A stretch of 36,399 bases of DNA from Spirochaetota bacterium. GTDB lineage: Bacteria; Spirochaetota; UBA4802; JAFGJZ01. The stretch is taken from NCBI GenBank assembly GCA_016928815.1, contig JAFGJZ010000072.1:1-36399 (forward strand), given 5' to 3'. The notes under the pieces are model-generated. The model had not been told where the DNA came from, did no database searches, and was given only the letters and a program-made list of their open reading frames with translations. A program made the translations under genes and the position numbers. Of this stretch, positions 17,581 through 26,503 are shown one piece after another. How positions within the stretch are numbered: position 1 is the stretch's first letter; each line of letters opens with the position of its first letter.

Positions 17581-17937
17581 ATGGCAAGAATAATGATTGT
17601 AGATGATTCAAAATTTATGAGAAATATAATTAGTGAGACAATTAAAGAGGCGGGTCATGAAGTTATTGTTGAAGCAGAAAATGGAATGGATGCCATAGAA
17701 TATTATAAAAAATTTAAACCTGATATAGTGACAATGGATGTAACAATGTGGGGTAAAGACGGTATTGCCGCTGTAACTGAGATTCTGGAAATTGATAAAA
17801 ATGCGAAAATAATCATGATTTCGGCTTTAAATGAACAAACCATGAAAAGTACCAAAAGAGATGTAAAGGCGCAAGCATTTATTACCAAACCTTTTGTAAA
17901 AGCAGATTTAATTAAAGCTATTGAAGGACTCTTATGA
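17581..17937 (+). CDS. cheY: CheY-like single-domain response regulator
   Basis: A 118-residue receiver domain with no output domain. Acidic pocket D8/D9, phospho-acceptor D53 (VTMDVTM), switch serine S81 and K103 (FITKPF) are all present. CheY-type proteins carry the signal from CheA to the flagellar motor; the residue pattern cannot separate a true CheY from other stand-alone receivers. No cheA or cheW is nearby. The last bases overlap the next start (ATGA-type overlap at 17934), so it is co-translated with a cyclic-nucleotide-binding protein, a pairing that suggests a link between phosphorelay and second-messenger signals. Confidence 0.88.
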   Translation: MARIMIVDDSKFMRNIISETIKEAGHEVIVEAENGMDAIEYYKKFKPDIVTMDVTMWGKDGIAAVTEILEIDKNAKIIMISALNEQTMKSTKRDVKAQAFITKPFVKADLIKAIEGLL

Positions 17938-19001
17938 GTGATAAATATATCCAGTTATTCAGAATAGATTCAGATATTGACAATGCCTTTTTGGTTGTCA
18001 GTGGAGATGTTCTTCTGTTTTTAAATGAAAGTGATAAATATGCAATTAAAGGAGCAAATTTCGTTATTGGCGCGTCTGAACTTTTATTAAGAAATAACAT
18101 TGGTTTAGATGTAAATAGAATGGAAACGGCCGTAATTCATGACTCAACAAAAATTAAAAAAATTTCATCTAAAAATTTTATGGAGAGCATTAAAAATTAT
18201 TCATTTATTCTGAATGTTTCCATGGTTATTGCGAAGCAGGTAGTTTTGACGAATAATATAATCAGCCGGTTTAATAAAGAACTAACTGGCGGAAAAACTG
18301 TTTACAGGATTTCATGTATTGGTTACTATAAAATAATTTCCGGTATTAAAGAAGAGTATGAAAAAAGAAAATTTCCATGGCTAAAGGAAGTTCTTGATAA
18401 ATATGAATCAAGCGTTACCTTTAAAAAAGGTGAGATTTTTAACAGGGAAGATGCAAGTGTCAAAATAATACCTTCACACGATCTTGACAGTAAAAGATCA
18501 ACTTATCCGAAAGGTTCTATCATATGTGAAGAAGGTAAACCCGGTGACAGTATTTTTATTCTTCAGGATGGTGTAATTGATGTTCTGGTGAACGGAAACC
18601 GTGTTGCTTCAATATCTGAGAAAGGTACCAGCATCGGAGAAATAGCTTTGCTTCTGGGTGAACCAAGAACGGCTACCTTAAAAGCAAAAAATGATGTATC
18701 TCTGACAAAATTGGATAAATCTGATCTTAAAGAAGTTGCTGAAAAAGATATCAATGTTCTGATCGGAATTGCGAATTCATTAGCACAGAAACATTATAAT
18801 AATGTTCAGCTTGTAAAATCTTTAAATGATAAAAAACTTGAAGAAAATCTGAATTCCATTGATGAAGAGTATAAACGTGAAATTCAAAGTCAGAATAAAT
18901 GCATAACTTCTTTCGGGTCTTTAAAACGGGAAGTATCGGAATTAATTTATCATAAAAAAGCGGATTTTCTTCAGGACAGATTCACTGATTATCTGGACTG
19001 A
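17934..19001 (+). CDS. Cyclic-nucleotide-binding domain protein
   Basis: A 355-residue soluble protein. Residues ~190-280 form a canonical cyclic-nucleotide-binding domain: YPKGSIICEEGKPGDSIFIL and the phosphate-binding cassette GEIALLLGEPRTAT (E236, R245). Residues ~10-75 look like a second, decayed copy (FLVVSGDVLLFL, a Gly turn, ASELLL, METAVI) without the Arg. Between them is a helical region; the last ~75 residues are charged and probably coiled coil. There is no DNA-binding or catalytic domain, so it likely acts by protein contact. It overlaps the cheY stop by 4 bases and ends in a 13-base overlap with the convergent GAF gene. The ligand (cAMP, cGMP or other) is not determined. Confidence 0.82.
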   Translation: MSDKYIQLFRIDSDIDNAFLVVSGDVLLFLNESDKYAIKGANFVIGASELLLRNNIGLDVNRMETAVIHDSTKIKKISSKNFMESIKNYSFILNVSMVIAKQVVLTNNIISRFNKELTGGKTVYRISCIGYYKIISGIKEEYEKRKFPWLKEVLDKYESSVTFKKGEIFNREDASVKIIPSHDLDSKRSTYPKGSIICEEGKPGDSIFILQDGVIDVLVNGNRVASISEKGTSIGEIALLLGEPRTATLKAKNDVSLTKLDKSDLKEVAEKDINVLIGIANSLAQKHYNNVQLVKSLNDKKLEENLNSIDEEYKREIQSQNKCITSFGSLKREVSELIYHKKADFLQDRFTDYLD

Positions 19002-19462
19002 AAATGGATGCTGTTTTTGCTGCTGATAAGTTCTGAAATATATTCAAGATTGGTTTTATCGGTTTCATCAAAATCATTTGTCTTGTAGCTGCCGAGATAC
19101 ATTATTCCGTAAGTTAACCCGTCGTTTTTCAAAGGAACTGCAATTTCTGAGTTTGTATCAGGATCGCAAATCATGTGTTCCTTATATTCATGTATGTCTT
19201 TTATTATAATAGTATCATTTTCTGAGAGACATTTTCCAAAGATGCTTTCATTTCGACTTATTCTTGCTTTTGCCGGTTTGCCCTGAAAAGGACCAAGAAC
19301 AAAATCATCTTTTTCTATCAGATAAAAACCGCTCCATGTTATATGATATAAATTTTGAAATAGAACTGCTGAAATATTTGCAAGATTTGCAATTAAATTG
19401 TTTTCGTCAGATGTAAATTCCTTTATCTGATTAATAACTAATGTGTATTTATTTTCTTTCAT
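18989..19462 (-). CDS. fRMsr-like GAF protein with altered cysteines
   Basis: A 157-residue GAF-domain protein that aligns with free methionine-(R)-sulfoxide reductase (YebR type): WSGFYL, LGPFQGKPA, RISRNESIFGKC and HMICDPDTNSEIAVPL. In YebR three cysteines (84, 94, 118) do the redox chemistry. Here the first is Lys65 and the second is Phe75, and only the third, C99, remains; a new cysteine, C78, lies three residues after the lost one. It may use C78/C99, or it may have become a ligand-binding GAF sensor. The start has AGGG upstream in a short AGGGTT repeat. It neighbours the cyclic-nucleotide protein convergently. Confidence 0.75.
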   Translation of the reverse strand: MKENKYTLVINQIKEFTSDENNLIANLANISAVLFQNLYHITWSGFYLIEKDDFVLGPFQGKPAKARISRNESIFGKCLSENDTIIIKDIHEYKEHMICDPDTNSEIAVPLKNDGLTYGIMYLGSYKTNDFDETDKTNLEYISELISSKNSIHFQSR

Positions 19463-19484
19463 AACCCTAACCCTGGTCTAAATA

Positions 19485-20567
19485 TTATTTTAATATAGTA
19501 TCTTTAAGTTTAATCAGATCATTTCCGTCTGAAAAAAAAGAAAATGTAATGTTTGAAAATTGTTTTTGTATGTTTTCAAAACGGTCTTTTTCATCGTCTA
19601 AATTTCCCGTATTTCGTATAAATACAGCTTTGATGTTTTCCGGAAATAATTTATAGAGTTCGGAATAAATTTCTGCATCCATTTCCCCTGAGTCACCGAT
19701 TAATATGAATTTTTTTTCAGGAAAATCCTTTATAATTGCTTTAATTATGGTAACTTTATATTCTTTCTGATCTGCAATCAGGAAATCAATGAAACTTTTA
19801 TCCTTAATTCTGAATTTTTTCAGATAAAAGCTGCCTTCAGGAAATCCGGTATTTTTCATAAATCCGGAAATAGACTCGTATAATTGCCACGGTGAACCTG
19901 AAACATAATGAAAAGAAATATTATTTTTATATAACTGTGAATAAAATTCAGGCATTTTATTTACTGCCTGAAATGGTCTGATAAATGTATTTTTAATCAG
20001 TTCTTTTTTATTAAGAACGTTGCTTATTTTTATCGTATCATCAATATCTGAGATTACGGAAATGCCGTCCGGATTTTCAAGAGTTATGTAGTTTGAAAAA
20101 TCACGTTCAGATTTGTCCATGGTTTTCAGCTTAATCTCAATGGATTTTTTGCCCGAATTTCCGGGTTTAAACGGAACTGTAATTTTAGTAATTGAATGTC
20201 CATCCGGTTTAGACGGGTTGAGCATGTATTCATTTCCGTTGATTATTACTGTCAGTTTTTTATTTCTTTCATTATCAACCATAAAGGCCTTTAAGCGCTG
20301 ATCAAAAATTTCGGAATTTTTGAATTCTTCATCATCAAGAAACAGCTTAATTATGGAAGATGTTATAATATTTCGAGTTATTGAATTTTCTTCCGGTTGA
20401 AAAATCCACATATGTACTTCTGTATAAATATTATTATTCTGTATTTTCCCGTAGGTTGGCAGAAAAATCACTTTTTCATTATTTTTAACTGTTTTTGATA
20501 TTGCTATATTTGCAAAAAGATAGCAAAAGAGCAAAATAACTGCTGTTACTAACAAATAATTTTTCAT
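19485..20567 (-). CDS. App1-like (DUF2183) phosphatase, membrane-anchored
   Basis: A 360-residue protein with an N-terminal hydrophobic segment (about 3-23) that is a membrane anchor or signal peptide. The C-terminal half matches the App1/DUF2183 phosphatidate-phosphatase family, a HAD-like fold: DIDDT at 174-178, HYVSGSPWQLY, and FILIGDSGEMDAEIY. The N-terminal half (about 30-165) is beta-rich, as in App1. Yeast App1 dephosphorylates phosphatidic acid; bacterial members are uncharacterised, and a periplasmic lipid-phosphate role here is inference. Start is clear (AAAGGAA upstream). It is 22 bases downstream of the GAF gene's start on the same strand in transcript order reversed: App1 comes first, then the GAF gene. 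Confidence 0.8.
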   Translation of the reverse strand: MKNYLLVTAVILLFCYLFANIAISKTVKNNEKVIFLPTYGKIQNNNIYTEVHMWIFQPEENSITRNIITSSIIKLFLDDEEFKNSEIFDQRLKAFMVDNERNKKLTVIINGNEYMLNPSKPDGHSITKITVPFKPGNSGKKSIEIKLKTMDKSERDFSNYITLENPDGISVISDIDDTIKISNVLNKKELIKNTFIRPFQAVNKMPEFYSQLYKNNISFHYVSGSPWQLYESISGFMKNTGFPEGSFYLKKFRIKDKSFIDFLIADQKEYKVTIIKAIIKDFPEKKFILIGDSGEMDAEIYSELYKLFPENIKAVFIRNTGNLDDEKDRFENIQKQFSNITFSFFSDGNDLIKLKDTILK

Positions 20568-20713
20568 TTATATTCCTTTTGCTGTATATTATATTGTTAA
20601 TTCATACTGACAAGTAATTTTCCGGCTTGCAGTAAAAATGTTGCAGGGAAAGATTTGTTATTGTTGTTATTTAACAGAAATTATATTAGTATTGTATAAT
20701 CAGAGAGTTGATT

Positions 20714-22687
20714 ATGGAAAATAAATCTAAAATTTATCTTAAGAATTTAAATGCTGAATATGAGGAGAGGATTGAAAAAATACCATTCCTTAATATAGAA
20801 ACCTTTATAATTCCCAGTCCCTATATCATGGATAATACTCTGGAAAAGGACTATAATTACAGTTATGTCTGGGATGAAGATGGTGAGATTGCAGCATATA
20901 TTCTGGTATATTCCAATCCTTCAAAAACAAAATTTCAGATATATAAGCAGGTTACCAGCCCTTTCGGGCGCGGAAAAGGAATTGGGTCCATTTTCCTGAA
21001 AACTCTTGCATCTTCTGTTCCGGATAATTCAATAATTTATCTGTTCGTATGGGAAAAAAAAATTGATTCAATAGATTTTTTTGAAAGCAAGGGATTTAAA
21101 ATTATTGAATCAATCGTGTACCGCCAGCTTATATTCCATCATATGTCTGCGGATGTCGGTGTTGTAAGGGATAAGCTTGATTCTGTTATACTTACCGATC
21201 AGAAAAAAGTTGAAGAAATAGGGAAAACAAGGCATGATGCAGGCAAAATACTTACATTGATGAAAGATATGATCGACATGCTTTCGATTGATAATTTCAA
21301 TAAAGTTGTTGAAGACATTAACAGAGAATCCACTGCGCTTGTGAATCTTCTGAATTCATATGAAGATAAAATAGATGTATATCAGCGGGAAATAGACATA
21401 AAGGATATAATTCTGGAAAGGGTTATTCCATATGTAAATGCTTCTGATATTCCCTGTGAAATAAAACTTCATCTTTATCCCGGAACCGTACATGTTTATG
21501 CTCATTACCTGGAAGTCAGCAGGGCGCTTATTAATCTTGCATCCAATTCACTGGAGGGGATAAAAGCTTCCGGCAAGGAAGGTATTCTGCATATTGTTTT
21601 GAGTGAAGAGGAAAATTTTGTAGTTCTTGTATTTCAGGATAACGGAATCGGTATTGTACCTGAAAAACTTGTACGCAATTCGGACGGATTGCCCGCATTT
21701 GTAGGAAAAACGACCAGGATGAATAAAAGCGGAAGCGGCATAGGTACGCGACAGATTTTTTCAACCTTCGGTGCCTTGAATATTCTGGTAGATTCCGAAT
21801 TCGGTGATTTTACAAAATTCGTAATCAGGCTTCCTAAAGTCAAAGATGTTAAAAACAAACAGATGCTTGAACTTCGGCAGAAATACAGTGAATTTATAAA
21901 TATTTATAATTTTGTAAGAATTGATTTCAAATCAGATGAAAGCAGCATAAGTGCATTTGTTTGGCAGCTGAGAAAGATGCAGATTTTCATGCATGAGCTT
22001 GTTTTTCAGTTCAGTAAATATAATAACATTCGTACGATATACAGAACACTTCTGTCATTTATTCATGGGCCTCTTGATATTGATGCATTAAAAAGCGAGT
22101 TACTTAAACTGAGAATTGAAAGCAGTGACTTTACAATCTGGCTGATTGATATAGTTGAAAAGATTAAAGCTTCATATATTATGATTGAAAAATTTGTTAA
22201 AATCACTCCGGTAATAAGAGGGATTTTACTGAAAAGTTATGCACAGGCTCAACATGCTACTATTATTTTTACAATGGATCCCCAAACTGGTGATTTTTTT
22301 GCTACAGACAGAAAACTCGCTGAACATCTTGATTTTGCACCCTATCTGAATAAGGACAGAGACTTATTGCTAAGGGGGGAGTTTAAAGGTGATTTATATA
22401 AAAATCATAATCCCATTTATCTTGGAGTATGGTCTGTTGCTGATGAAGCGGATATGCCGGTTAAGTTCAGATTAATTAAATCAGGTGCAGAGAGACTTCT
22501 GGAAATGGGAATCAGTCCAGGGAAAAGGCTTAATTTCTATCATACTACATATAATTCTTCAGGAATAGAAATTGATACCTATAAAACGCTTACTGTAAAA
22601 GAAATGGCAGATACCGATGATGATAAATATGCTGAATTTTTTGTAAACACTGATGATGAACTTCAGGGTTTCATGTTTACAGATTAA
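20714..22687 (+). CDS. GNAT-histidine kinase fusion protein
   Basis: A 657-residue soluble protein. Residues ~1-145 look like a GNAT acyltransferase: SYVWDEDGEIAAYILVY, the acetyl-CoA motif RGKGIG at 86-91 and the closing FFESKGF. Residues ~165-375 look like a histidine kinase core: EIGKTRHDAGKIL with H174, N box ALINLASNS, G1 DNGIGIVPE and G2 GSGIGT at 340-345. The last ~275 residues are mostly helical then alpha-beta, and I recognise no domain. There is no membrane segment and no receiver domain. I start at the ATG at 20714 (GAGAG upstream) rather than the TTG two codons earlier. A rho-independent terminator follows. Input and partner are unknown. Confidence 0.78.
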   Translation: MENKSKIYLKNLNAEYEERIEKIPFLNIETFIIPSPYIMDNTLEKDYNYSYVWDEDGEIAAYILVYSNPSKTKFQIYKQVTSPFGRGKGIGSIFLKTLASSVPDNSIIYLFVWEKKIDSIDFFESKGFKIIESIVYRQLIFHHMSADVGVVRDKLDSVILTDQKKVEEIGKTRHDAGKILTLMKDMIDMLSIDNFNKVVEDINRESTALVNLLNSYEDKIDVYQREIDIKDIILERVIPYVNASDIPCEIKLHLYPGTVHVYAHYLEVSRALINLASNSLEGIKASGKEGILHIVLSEEENFVVLVFQDNGIGIVPEKLVRNSDGLPAFVGKTTRMNKSGSGIGTRQIFSTFGALNILVDSEFGDFTKFVIRLPKVKDVKNKQMLELRQKYSEFINIYNFVRIDFKSDESSISAFVWQLRKMQIFMHELVFQFSKYNNIRTIYRTLLSFIHGPLDIDALKSELLKLRIESSDFTIWLIDIVEKIKASYIMIEKFVKITPVIRGILLKSYAQAQHATIIFTMDPQTGDFFATDRKLAEHLDFAPYLNKDRDLLLRGEFKGDLYKNHNPIYLGVWSVADEADMPVKFRLIKSGAERLLEMGISPGKRLNFYHTTYNSSGIEIDTYKTLTVKEMADTDDDKYAEFFVNTDDELQGFMFTD

Positions 22688-22691
22688 TAAT

Positions 22692-22721
22692 AAAAACGCC
22701 GGGGGCAGACCCGGCGTTTTT
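22692..22721. terminator. Bidirectional terminator between GNAT-kinase gene and flaB
   Basis: AAAAACGCCGGG, loop GGCAGA, CCCGGCGTTTTT: a perfect 12-bp stem with A/T flanks placed between two convergent genes, 4 bases after one stop and 32 bases after the flaB stop on the other strand. Confidence 0.95.
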
Positions 22722-22753
22722 GAGTGGTATTTCGATCTTGGCTCAAGATTTTT

Positions 22754-23602
22754 TTACTGTAATAATTTTAAAATTCCCTGACTTTTCTGGTTGGCTTGTG
22801 CCAGCATTGAAGTCGCGGCCTGTGTAAGAATCTGATATCTTGTAAATGATGACATTTGCTCAGCCATATCAGTATCCCTGATCCTGGACTCGGATGCCTG
22901 GGTGTTTTCATAAGCATTCATTAATCCTTTTGCAGCATGTTCAAGTCTGTTGTAATAAGCTCCCAGGTCAGCACGCTGTTTGGAAATGATTCTAAGCGCT
23001 TCATCGCAAAGACCGATACTTGCATTTGCCTTGCCCGGAGTTGAAATTGAAATAAATGTAAGTACGGTCGGATTTCGGAGTCCGAGTGCTGCACTTGTCA
23101 TTGTTTCAATAAATACACGTTCACGCTGATGCATGTTTGGTCCCATATGAAACCACATGGAAGCTGTCGGTCTGAGACGTCCGAATGCACCTGTAAGAAG
23201 TTTCATTTTGTTAAATTCAGCCTGTGATGAAATACGGTCAATTTCATCTATGAGGGCGGATACTTCAACCTGAATAAGCTGACGGTCGCCTGGTTCATAA
23301 ATACCATTTGCGGCCTGAACGGCAAGTACCCTTATTCTCTGTACAATCTGATGTGTTTCTTCAAGATAGCCTTCAGTTGTCTGGATCATTGACATACCAT
23401 CTTCAGTATTTCTTTCGGCCTGTCTTAAACCCTGAATCTGTGATCTCATTTTTTCTGAAACAGCAAGACCGGATGCATCATCACCCGCTTTGTTGATTCG
23501 CATGCCTGAAGATAATTTTTCAATATCTGAAGTAAGACTCCAGTCATGGAATTTAAGTGTTCTGTGCGCAAAAATAGCACTCACATTGTGATTTATAATC
23601 AT
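22754..23602 (-). CDS. flaB: FlaB-type core flagellin
   Basis: Flagellin of the spirochaete FlaB family, 282 residues (family ~285), forming the core of periplasmic flagella. It opens [16 protein letters not shown], continues with [31 protein letters not shown], has the spirochaete block [19 protein letters not shown] in place of a long variable domain, and ends with [17 protein letters not shown] and [14 protein letters not shown]. The start is the ATG at 23602, since AAGGAGG lies five bases upstream; an upstream ATG would add 10 residues before the family start. Expression is probably controlled after transcription through the leader (see the hairpin at 23625). No other flagellar gene is close. 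It faces the bidirectional terminator. Confidence 0.96.
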   Translation of the reverse strand: MIINHNVSAIFAHRTLKFHDWSLTSDIEKLSSGMRINKAGDDASGLAVSEKMRSQIQGLRQAERNTEDGMSMIQTTEGYLEETHQIVQRIRVLAVQAANGIYEPGDRQLIQVEVSALIDEIDRISSQAEFNKMKLLTGAFGRLRPTASMWFHMGPNMHQRERVFIETMTSAALGLRNPTVLTFISISTPGKANASIGLCDEALRIISKQRADLGAYYNRLEHAAKGLMNAYENTQASESRIRDTDMAEQMSSFTRYQILTQAATSMLAQANQKSQGILKLLQ

Positions 23603-23606
23603 TCTT

Positions 23607-23642
23607 TCCTCCTTGAAATTTGTTGTTATCATCCGTGATAAC
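23607..23642 (-). promoter_or_regulatory. flaB leader: GGA-loop hairpin plus Shine-Dalgarno
   Basis: On the minus strand GTTATCA-CGGA-TGATAAC (23625-23642) is a perfect 7-bp stem whose loop carries GGA, followed 11 bases later by the Shine-Dalgarno AAGGAGG (23607-23613), itself a second GGA. Two such sites are the layout used by the translational repressor CsrA on flagellin leaders. The binding is inferred. Confidence 0.5.
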
Positions 23643-23668
23643 AGAACAATTGCTTTGGTTCATACTAA

Positions 23669-23695
23669 AGTTCGGTATATTAGAAATTTGCTGTA
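23669..23695 (-). promoter_or_regulatory. Weak sigma-28-like promoter for flaB
   Basis: Minus strand TACA (23692-23695), 15 bases, then ACCGAACT (23669-23676), compared with TAAA-N15-GCCGATAA of flagellar sigma-28 promoters. Spacing is exact but both boxes are imperfect. Confidence 0.3.
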
Positions 23696-23872
23696 ATCCT
23701 TATTTAAGGCATTTATGAGCATTTATCACTATATATGATTAAAAAACAGTTTATTTTGAGGTATTTGTATTAAAAATAAAAAATTACAGAATTTACAAAT
23801 TTTTTTTATTTTTATTGTATTCGTTAAAATTATTTCCATTAATGGCATAATCATAATGAAATTAAAGGTAAT

Positions 23873-26491
23873 ATGTTTAGAAAAAAATATTCCGGTTCTT
23901 CAAAACCGATAATTCCTGTAAAAACAGGAAAAAAAACAGTTATAAATGGACAGCCGTTTAATGATGCAGCCCGATTTAACCGGAATCGGAGAAATAGGAG
24001 TAATACAGGTTCAGGTTTGGGAATTTTTAAAATATTTATTTATATCCGGAATATTTATACACATATACCCGGTATTTTTGTAGGAATTTTTGCAGGATTG
24101 TTTATTACAATTATCATTATTTTTTCGTTATTGTTATGGAGTGATTTTAAAAAAGTACAGGCTCTGGCTGAATTCAGACCTAATACTACAACCAAAATAT
24201 ATGATAAAAACGGGATATTAATTTCCGAATTATTCACACAGAAAAGGGAAGTTGTTCCTTTTGAAAAATTACCTAAAGAATTGATTAATGCCTTTATTGC
24301 AATGGAGGATAATGAATTTTATGAGCATATAGGTGTTAGTCCGACCGGAATAGCACGTGCTTTTTTTGTAAACATACTTGCCGGAGGCGTACGTCAGGGC
24401 GGAAGTACAATTACTCAGCAGTTATCCAAAATACTGCTGACTTCAAGAGAAAGAAGTCTGACCCGCAAAATAAAAGAAGCATTTATCGCACTGATGATGG
24501 ATGCAACATATTCCAAAGATGAGATACTTACAATGTATCTGAATCAGATATTTTTAGGACATGGGACATATGGTGTAGAATCCGCTTCTCAGCTGTATTT
24601 TGGAAAACATGTAAAAGATCTGAACTTAGCGGAATGTTCTCTTCTCGCAACATTACCGTCAGCACCGAATCTTCTTTCACCGATAAAATATCCGGAAAAA
24701 TCAATGGCAATGCATCGCAAAGCACTTGCTCAAATGGCTGAATTGGGATTCATTACCATTGAAGAAGCCGAAAAAGCCTATTTGAATTTCTGGCCGGATT
24801 ATCTGTATTATATTAATGAACTTCCGCCAAGTATGAATACTTTTTCATCACGTATTAATTTAGCACCATGGTTTACAGAATATATCAGGCGTATTCTTGT
24901 AGAAAAATACGGAGAGGAAACAGTTTATGAAAAAGGTCTGGATGTATATACCACTCTTGATATTAAAAAACAGCTGATTGCACAGGAAGTTATGTTCAAA
25001 AAACTGGAATATCAGACGGAAGTATCCGGACATCTTTCATTTAAAAATGAGGATTTGATAACTGAAAAATATTCATCAATAGTGGATATGTTCGGTCTTA
25101 TGTTTGATATAGATCCTTTCCCGAACAAAGGATCATTGCAGACGAGAAAAATAAATGATTATTTCAAGCAGAATGTTCTGGATGAATTAGAGGCATTAAA
25201 TTTTCTTTATGGAATAAATCCTGTTGGAGTTTTGTGTGAAGAATATAAAGAAAGATACATGCAGGATAAGGATTTTCAGAATGTTGAAGGTGCGCTTGTT
25301 TCTATTGATTATAAAACCGGTTATATTGAAGCAATGGTAGGCGGAAGCCGTTTTACAAGTGATAATCAGCTGAACAGGGCTGTTCAGGCTTACAGGCAGC
25401 CGGGTTCCAGTATTAAACCCCTTCTGTATTGTGCGGGTATTGAGAGCGGAAAATTTACTCCTGCAACTGCAATTCTGGATTCACCTTTATTATTTCTCGA
25501 TAATGAGGGCGGTGACTGGATTCCTGAAAATTATGAAGGCGGTTATATGGGGCTGGTCAGATTACGGACTGCACTTGCTAAGTCGATAAATGTTGTTTCT
25601 ATCCGTATTGCTGAAACAATCGGTATTGATATGGTTCACAGATATTATCAGAAACTATTGAAAATGAATGATGCAGAAGCTCAGAAAAGGATGAGAAGGG
25701 ATTTCTCAATATGTCTTGGATCAATGGAAGCCTCTCCGCTTGAAATGGCAACAGCATATTCAATAATAGCAAACGGCGGAAAGGATGTAATTCCTTTCAG
25801 CATCCGATATATAAAAAATAATGAAGGAACTGTTATTGAAAATGAAGAAGACAGGATTAATAAGCTTCTAAAAGATAAAGATAAAAAGAAAACAAGACTA
25901 ATCTTAAATCCGGCTACTTCACAGATAATGATCAGTCTTATGAAAAGTGTTATTGATTCCGGTACAGGAATATATGCAAATCCCGGGCGTCCTGCAGGAG
26001 GGAAAACCGGAACAACAAATAATTATAAAGATGCATGGTTTATCGGTTTTACCCCGGAAATTACGACATGTATGTGGATGGGATATGACCGTCTTGGCAT
26101 GTCATTGGGAGCAGGTCAGACAGGAGGAAATGTTGTTGCTCCGGCGTGGGGTGAATATATGAAAAAGGCTCTAGCTTCCGAACCTGTAAAAGATTTTCCG
26201 GTATATGCAGGTCTTTCAAGCGTAAATATCTGTGCTGTTTCGGGTAAGCGTCCTTCATCATATTGTAAAACAGTTATTTCAGAAGTTTTTGTTCCAGGGA
26301 CAGAACCAGGAAACTCGGAAGAAGATATTTGCACAAATTGTACTGACTCGGAATTTTCAATTGATCCTTTACGTAAAACACCAAAAGAAGATATTGTTGA
26401 GAACCAGAAGAAAGAAATTTATAAAAAAATCGATAAAATAGATGATAAAACAAATGTACTGGATGATATCGGATCTGATTTATTGCAGTAA
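23873..26491 (+). CDS. mrcA: Penicillin-binding protein 1A
   Basis: Bifunctional class A penicillin-binding protein, 872 residues. A basic cytoplasmic tail (1-60) precedes one membrane anchor (about 66-92). The GT51 glycosyltransferase domain (about 110-290) has MEDNEFYEHIGV, GGSTITQQLSK and the YLNQIFLGHGTYGVE block. The transpeptidase domain has SSIK at 512-515 (catalytic S512), SIN at 571-573 and KTG at 711-713. It polymerises and cross-links peptidoglycan in the periplasm. Between the domains is the usual PBP1A-type insertion (about 385-470). A C-terminal extension after 780 includes four cysteines (CAVSGKRPSSYC and DICTNC) and a charged tail. The start has AAAGG upstream. It is divergent from flaB. 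Confidence 0.94.
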   Translation: MFRKKYSGSSKPIIPVKTGKKTVINGQPFNDAARFNRNRRNRSNTGSGLGIFKIFIYIRNIYTHIPGIFVGIFAGLFITIIIIFSLLLWSDFKKVQALAEFRPNTTTKIYDKNGILISELFTQKREVVPFEKLPKELINAFIAMEDNEFYEHIGVSPTGIARAFFVNILAGGVRQGGSTITQQLSKILLTSRERSLTRKIKEAFIALMMDATYSKDEILTMYLNQIFLGHGTYGVESASQLYFGKHVKDLNLAECSLLATLPSAPNLLSPIKYPEKSMAMHRKALAQMAELGFITIEEAEKAYLNFWPDYLYYINELPPSMNTFSSRINLAPWFTEYIRRILVEKYGEETVYEKGLDVYTTLDIKKQLIAQEVMFKKLEYQTEVSGHLSFKNEDLITEKYSSIVDMFGLMFDIDPFPNKGSLQTRKINDYFKQNVLDELEALNFLYGINPVGVLCEEYKERYMQDKDFQNVEGALVSIDYKTGYIEAMVGGSRFTSDNQLNRAVQAYRQPGSSIKPLLYCAGIESGKFTPATAILDSPLLFLDNEGGDWIPENYEGGYMGLVRLRTALAKSINVVSIRIAETIGIDMVHRYYQKLLKMNDAEAQKRMRRDFSICLGSMEASPLEMATAYSIIANGGKDVIPFSIRYIKNNEGTVIENEEDRINKLLKDKDKKKTRLILNPATSQIMISLMKSVIDSGTGIYANPGRPAGGKTGTTNNYKDAWFIGFTPEITTCMWMGYDRLGMSLGAGQTGGNVVAPAWGEYMKKALASEPVKDFPVYAGLSSVNICAVSGKRPSSYCKTVISEVFVPGTEPGNSEEDICTNCTDSEFSIDPLRKTPKEDIVENQKKEIYKKIDKIDDKTNVLDDIGSDLLQ

Positions 26492-26503
26492 AACGGGGAA
26501 TTT

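Noticed and set aside
19464..19480. Telomere-like AGGGTT repeat before the GAF gene
   Set aside because: Only two copies; simply contains the AGGG ribosome-binding site and is within an ordinary chromosomal context.
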